From assembly GCA_031266495.1 (NCBI GenBank), contig JAISAX010000188.1, positions 1-6,241 on the forward strand: a stretch of 6,241 nucleotides of DNA, read 5' to 3'. The notes beneath the pieces are model-generated. The model worked only from the letters and a program-made list of their open reading frames with translations. It did not search any database and was not told where the DNA came from. Origin of the DNA: Opitutaceae bacterium (GTDB lineage: Bacteria; Verrucomicrobiota; Verrucomicrobiae; Opitutales; Opitutaceae). A program made the position numbers and the translations under genes. Below, one piece after another: positions 4,796-6,241 of the stretch (position 1 is the stretch's first letter; each line of letters opens with the position of its first letter).

Positions 4796-5911
4796 TCATG
4801 GTCGTCGTTCTGGAGGACATGGGTTGTCCGTTATTCGTCCTCGCGTTTTGTCCGGCACGCTCCGCGTCAGGCAAGCCGGAGCGGCAAAAAGCCATGTCAG
4901 GCGGAACCGCCGGGCGACCCCGACCAGAACGAGCGGACCGACAACCCCGGCAAAAATCCCCCCTGCAAAGTGGAACAGCGGATCGGCGACCCCGCATCGC
5001 TCTGCCATGATCCTGAACGAACCGGTGAACAGCACATGGGCGAGAAAAACCGGCAACGACAGTCGCCCGCAGACAGCGACCCAACGCCCGCACCGTCCCT
5101 CCGGGCGCGCGCCAAGACACGCCACCATCAACACACCGGCAACACCCGAGCAGGACGCGACGCCGCCGAGCAACACCGTTGCCGCCGTCCGCCCGTTCCC
5201 CCCGTAAGTGGGAGCCGTCGCCCCGGTAAAGCAGGCAATGACCACGAGAAGCCCCAAACCGGCCGCCGCAACACCGGCCTGGGCCACCGGTCCGGGCCGG
5301 GCGAGCGTCCGGACCACCCGCGCATACCCGAGCATAGCACCGGCGAAAAAAAAACCGGTCAGTCCCAGTCCCTGCGTTCCGATGAGCGCCCCGTTCAACC
5401 CCCAGGCTCCAGCCGACACGACGCAAGCCAGCGCCATTGTGACAACCGCCCGTCTGCGGGACCGCCACGGCTGCGCCAGGGCCGCCAACCCCGTCATGAC
5501 GACGATCCATCCGAGAAACCAGAACTGGTCGGACGGCAACCACAGGGCAAAAACCCGGTGGAACGAAACCGGCGAATTGACAACAGCCCCCGCCCCGATC
5601 TTGGCGATCCCCTGGACGCCGCTCCACAGGAGGTAGAGCCAGAAAAAACCGGACACCCGTGAAACAACATACCGCCACGCCCCCGCGCGCTGGACGCCCT
5701 GCCGGACAAACACTCCGGCCAGCGCGGCAAAAACCGGAAGATGCATCAGGTATAACACCTGATCAACCCTGCCCGTCAAAACCGGCGAGAGGAAAGGCAA
5801 CCCGGCAAGCACCATCCCCCGCTCTACATGGCTGGCGACGATGGCGATGATCGCGACCCCCTTGGCAATATCGATCACGCGGTCACGGACAGCGACGCTT
5901 ACAGGCATCAT
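4796..5911 (-). CDS. Integral-membrane acyltransferase, acyltransferase-3 family (fucose 4-O-acetylase-like)
   Basis: A 371-aa polytopic membrane protein with about ten hydrophobic segments (roughly 14-28, 50-70, 85-103, 118-141, 152-172, 174-198, 208-230, 242-267, 277-297 and 315-335). The N-terminus RVIDIAKGVAIIAIVASH carries the family signature D14, K17-G18 and H28. K17 occupies the place of the arginine in the R-x10-H motif of OafA-type enzymes, as in the COG3594 branch. Other family-like segments are M-H-L-P-V-F-A-A-L-A-G (56-66), Q-F-W-F-L-G (129-134) and R-L-S-L-P-V-F-L-A-H (283-292). Members move acyl groups, often acetyl, onto envelope sugars, lipids or exported metabolites; the substrate here is unknown. 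The frame could extend to a TTG at 5947, but the ATG at 5911 (or the adjacent one at 5908) has a strong ribosome-binding site. The last 25 residues are a polar, Arg/Pro-rich tail. It is separated from ileS by 186 nt and is probably a separate unit. Confidence 0.85.
   Translation of the reverse strand: MMPVSVAVRDRVIDIAKGVAIIAIVASHVERGMVLAGLPFLSPVLTGRVDQVLYLMHLPVFAALAGVFVRQGVQRAGAWRYVVSRVSGFFWLYLLWSGVQGIAKIGAGAVVNSPVSFHRVFALWLPSDQFWFLGWIVVMTGLAALAQPWRSRRRAVVTMALACVVSAGAWGLNGALIGTQGLGLTGFFFAGAMLGYARVVRTLARPGPVAQAGVAAAGLGLLVVIACFTGATAPTYGGNGRTAATVLLGGVASCSGVAGVLMVACLGARPEGRCGRWVAVCGRLSLPVFLAHVLFTGSFRIMAERCGVADPLFHFAGGIFAGVVGPLVLVGVARRFRLTWLFAAPACLTRSVPDKTRGRITDNPCPPERRP
5346..5354 (-). repeat. 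T9 homopolymer inside the acyltransferase gene
   Basis: Nine consecutive T on the coding strand cover the last base of G186 and the F187-F188-F189 codons, in a predicted membrane segment. A one-base slip would truncate or scramble the second half of the protein. Nine is short for a phase-variable tract, so the role is uncertain. Confidence 0.7.
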
Positions 5912-5916
5912 CCTGG

Positions 5917-5923
5917 CCTCCCC
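5917..5923 (-). promoter_or_regulatory. Shine-Dalgarno sequence of the acyltransferase gene
   Basis: GGGGAGG on the minus strand lies 5 nt before the ATG at 5911 and 8 nt before the second ATG at 5908. It decides the start against the upstream in-frame TTG at 5947. It is the only clear Shine-Dalgarno in the window; neither ileS nor the dksA-like gene has one. Confidence 0.75.
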
Positions 5924-6103
5924 GTCCGCCGATTTCGGCACAGACAAGCGCGTTGTTGCCAGACAGGCGCAGCCGATACCCGCGAACTTGCATTCGCTGC
6001 TACATTTGGCGCGTAATTATCAAGTGGATACCACCAGAGGTTGCGATGCGCCTTGTCACGGCAGCGACGGTCTTGATTAGTCGCGCCACCACTATCTGCT
6101 ACT
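5924..6103. other. Non-coding region upstream of the acyltransferase
   Basis: This stretch presumably holds the acyltransferase promoter, but no good -35/-10 pair is visible. The best single -10-like word is GATAAT on the minus strand (6021-6016), without a convincing -35. Two small inverted repeats occur: GCGAA/TTCGC (5982-5986 with 5993-5997) and GTGG/CCAC (6024-6027 with 6031-6034). A lone copy of the heptamer GCGAACT sits at 5982-5988, about 115 bp from the large array of the same unit. No credible protein is encoded. Confidence 0.5.
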
Positions 6104-6213
6104 GCGAACTGCGAACTGCGAACTGCGAACTGCGAACTGCGAACTGCGAACTGCGAACTGCGAACTGCGAACTGCGAACTGCGAACTGCGAACTGCGAAC
6201 TGCGAACTGCGAA
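6104..6213. repeat. Perfect 7-bp tandem array: 15 copies of GCGAACT plus a partial unit
   Basis: Fifteen identical GCGAACT units run from 6104 to 6208, followed by a partial GCGAA (6209-6213) and preceded by ACT (6101-6103). No unit carries a substitution, which implies recent expansion or active homogenisation. The array lies about 190-300 bp upstream of the acyltransferase start. Because 7 is not a multiple of 3, every frame on a strand cycles through the same seven codons, none of them a stop (A-N-C-E-L-R-T forward, S-S-Q-F-A-V-R reverse). It is comparable to the heptameric short tandem repeats known from cyanobacterial intergenic DNA. It is not a CRISPR: there are no spacers. Confidence 0.97.
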
Positions 6214-6217
6214 AATT

Positions 6218-6233
6218 CTATTAACCCTAATAG
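6218..6233. repeat. AT-rich inverted repeat after the heptamer array
   Basis: CTATTA (6218-6223), the loop ACCC and TAATAG (6228-6233) form a perfect 6-bp stem. It sits in the only clearly AT-rich stretch of the window (6213-6241), directly after the last partial heptamer. It could be an operator-like site, a weak terminator stem or chance. The window ends 8 nt later. Confidence 0.45.
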
Positions 6234-6241
6234 TTGCAATG

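Noticed and set aside
1394..5662. A 1422-codon open frame on the plus strand, antisense to ileS and to parts of both neighbouring genes
   Set aside because: It is in codon register with ileS and the acyltransferase on the opposite strand, so it stays open because those genes avoid TTA, CTA and TCA codons, as expected at high GC. The translation is Gly/Val/Asp/Arg-rich with no recognisable domain, while the minus strand encodes unmistakable IleRS.
4788..5678. Alternative 296-codon minus-strand frame over the acyltransferase
   Set aside because: It is Gly/Arg/Cys-rich without membrane segments or family motifs, whereas the 4796-5911 frame has a clear multi-spanning acyltransferase pattern and a ribosome-binding site.
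5912..5947. TTG start for the acyltransferase, adding 12 residues
   Set aside because: The ATG at 5911 has GGGGAGG at ideal spacing, and the family signature begins only a few residues later. The upstream TTG has no comparable site.
6104..6213. CRISPR array or a coding repeat protein
   Set aside because: The units are 7 bp with no spacers, and no start codon or ribosome-binding site leads a credible frame through the array.

Overview
The window is GC-rich bacterial DNA with three complete genes, all on the minus strand. In transcription order they are a membrane acyltransferase (5911 to 4796), isoleucyl-tRNA synthetase ileS (4609 to 1646) and a DksA/TraR-family RNA polymerase-binding regulator with a very long basic N-terminal extension (1590 to 211). 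The regulator, with a DksA-like C-terminus that has lost zinc-finger cysteines and sits directly after ileS, suggests the PVC superphylum. Verrucomicrobiota, perhaps Opitutaceae, is my best guess. This rests on remembered gene order and motif style, not on a search.

Layout by region: 1-210 holds a cluster of GC-rich hairpins downstream of the dksA-like gene, and possibly the first codons of a further minus-strand gene at the window edge. 211-1590 is the DksA-like gene. 1591-1645 is a short spacer with a run of 14 G on the plus strand (C14 in the transcript sense). 1646-4609 is ileS, which contains an in-frame C13 run encoding four prolines. 4610-4795 is an intergenic stretch with a possible ileS promoter, a 37-nt polypurine/polypyrimidine tract and a decayed 7-bp tandem array. 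4796-5911 is the acyltransferase. 5912-6241 is non-coding as far as I can see and carries a perfect 15-copy array of a different 7-bp unit, then an AT-rich inverted repeat.

How the genes fit together: ileS and the DksA-like gene are 55 nt apart and are probably co-transcribed, which links an aminoacyl-tRNA synthetase with a stringent-response-type regulator. The acyltransferase is probably an independent unit that modifies an envelope glycan or lipid. The most unusual thing about the window is its density of slippage-prone simple sequence: C14, C13, C9, T9, A7GA8, a 9-bp coding repeat and two unrelated heptamer arrays, touching all three genes or their leaders. I see no mobile element, CRISPR array, tRNA or rRNA.
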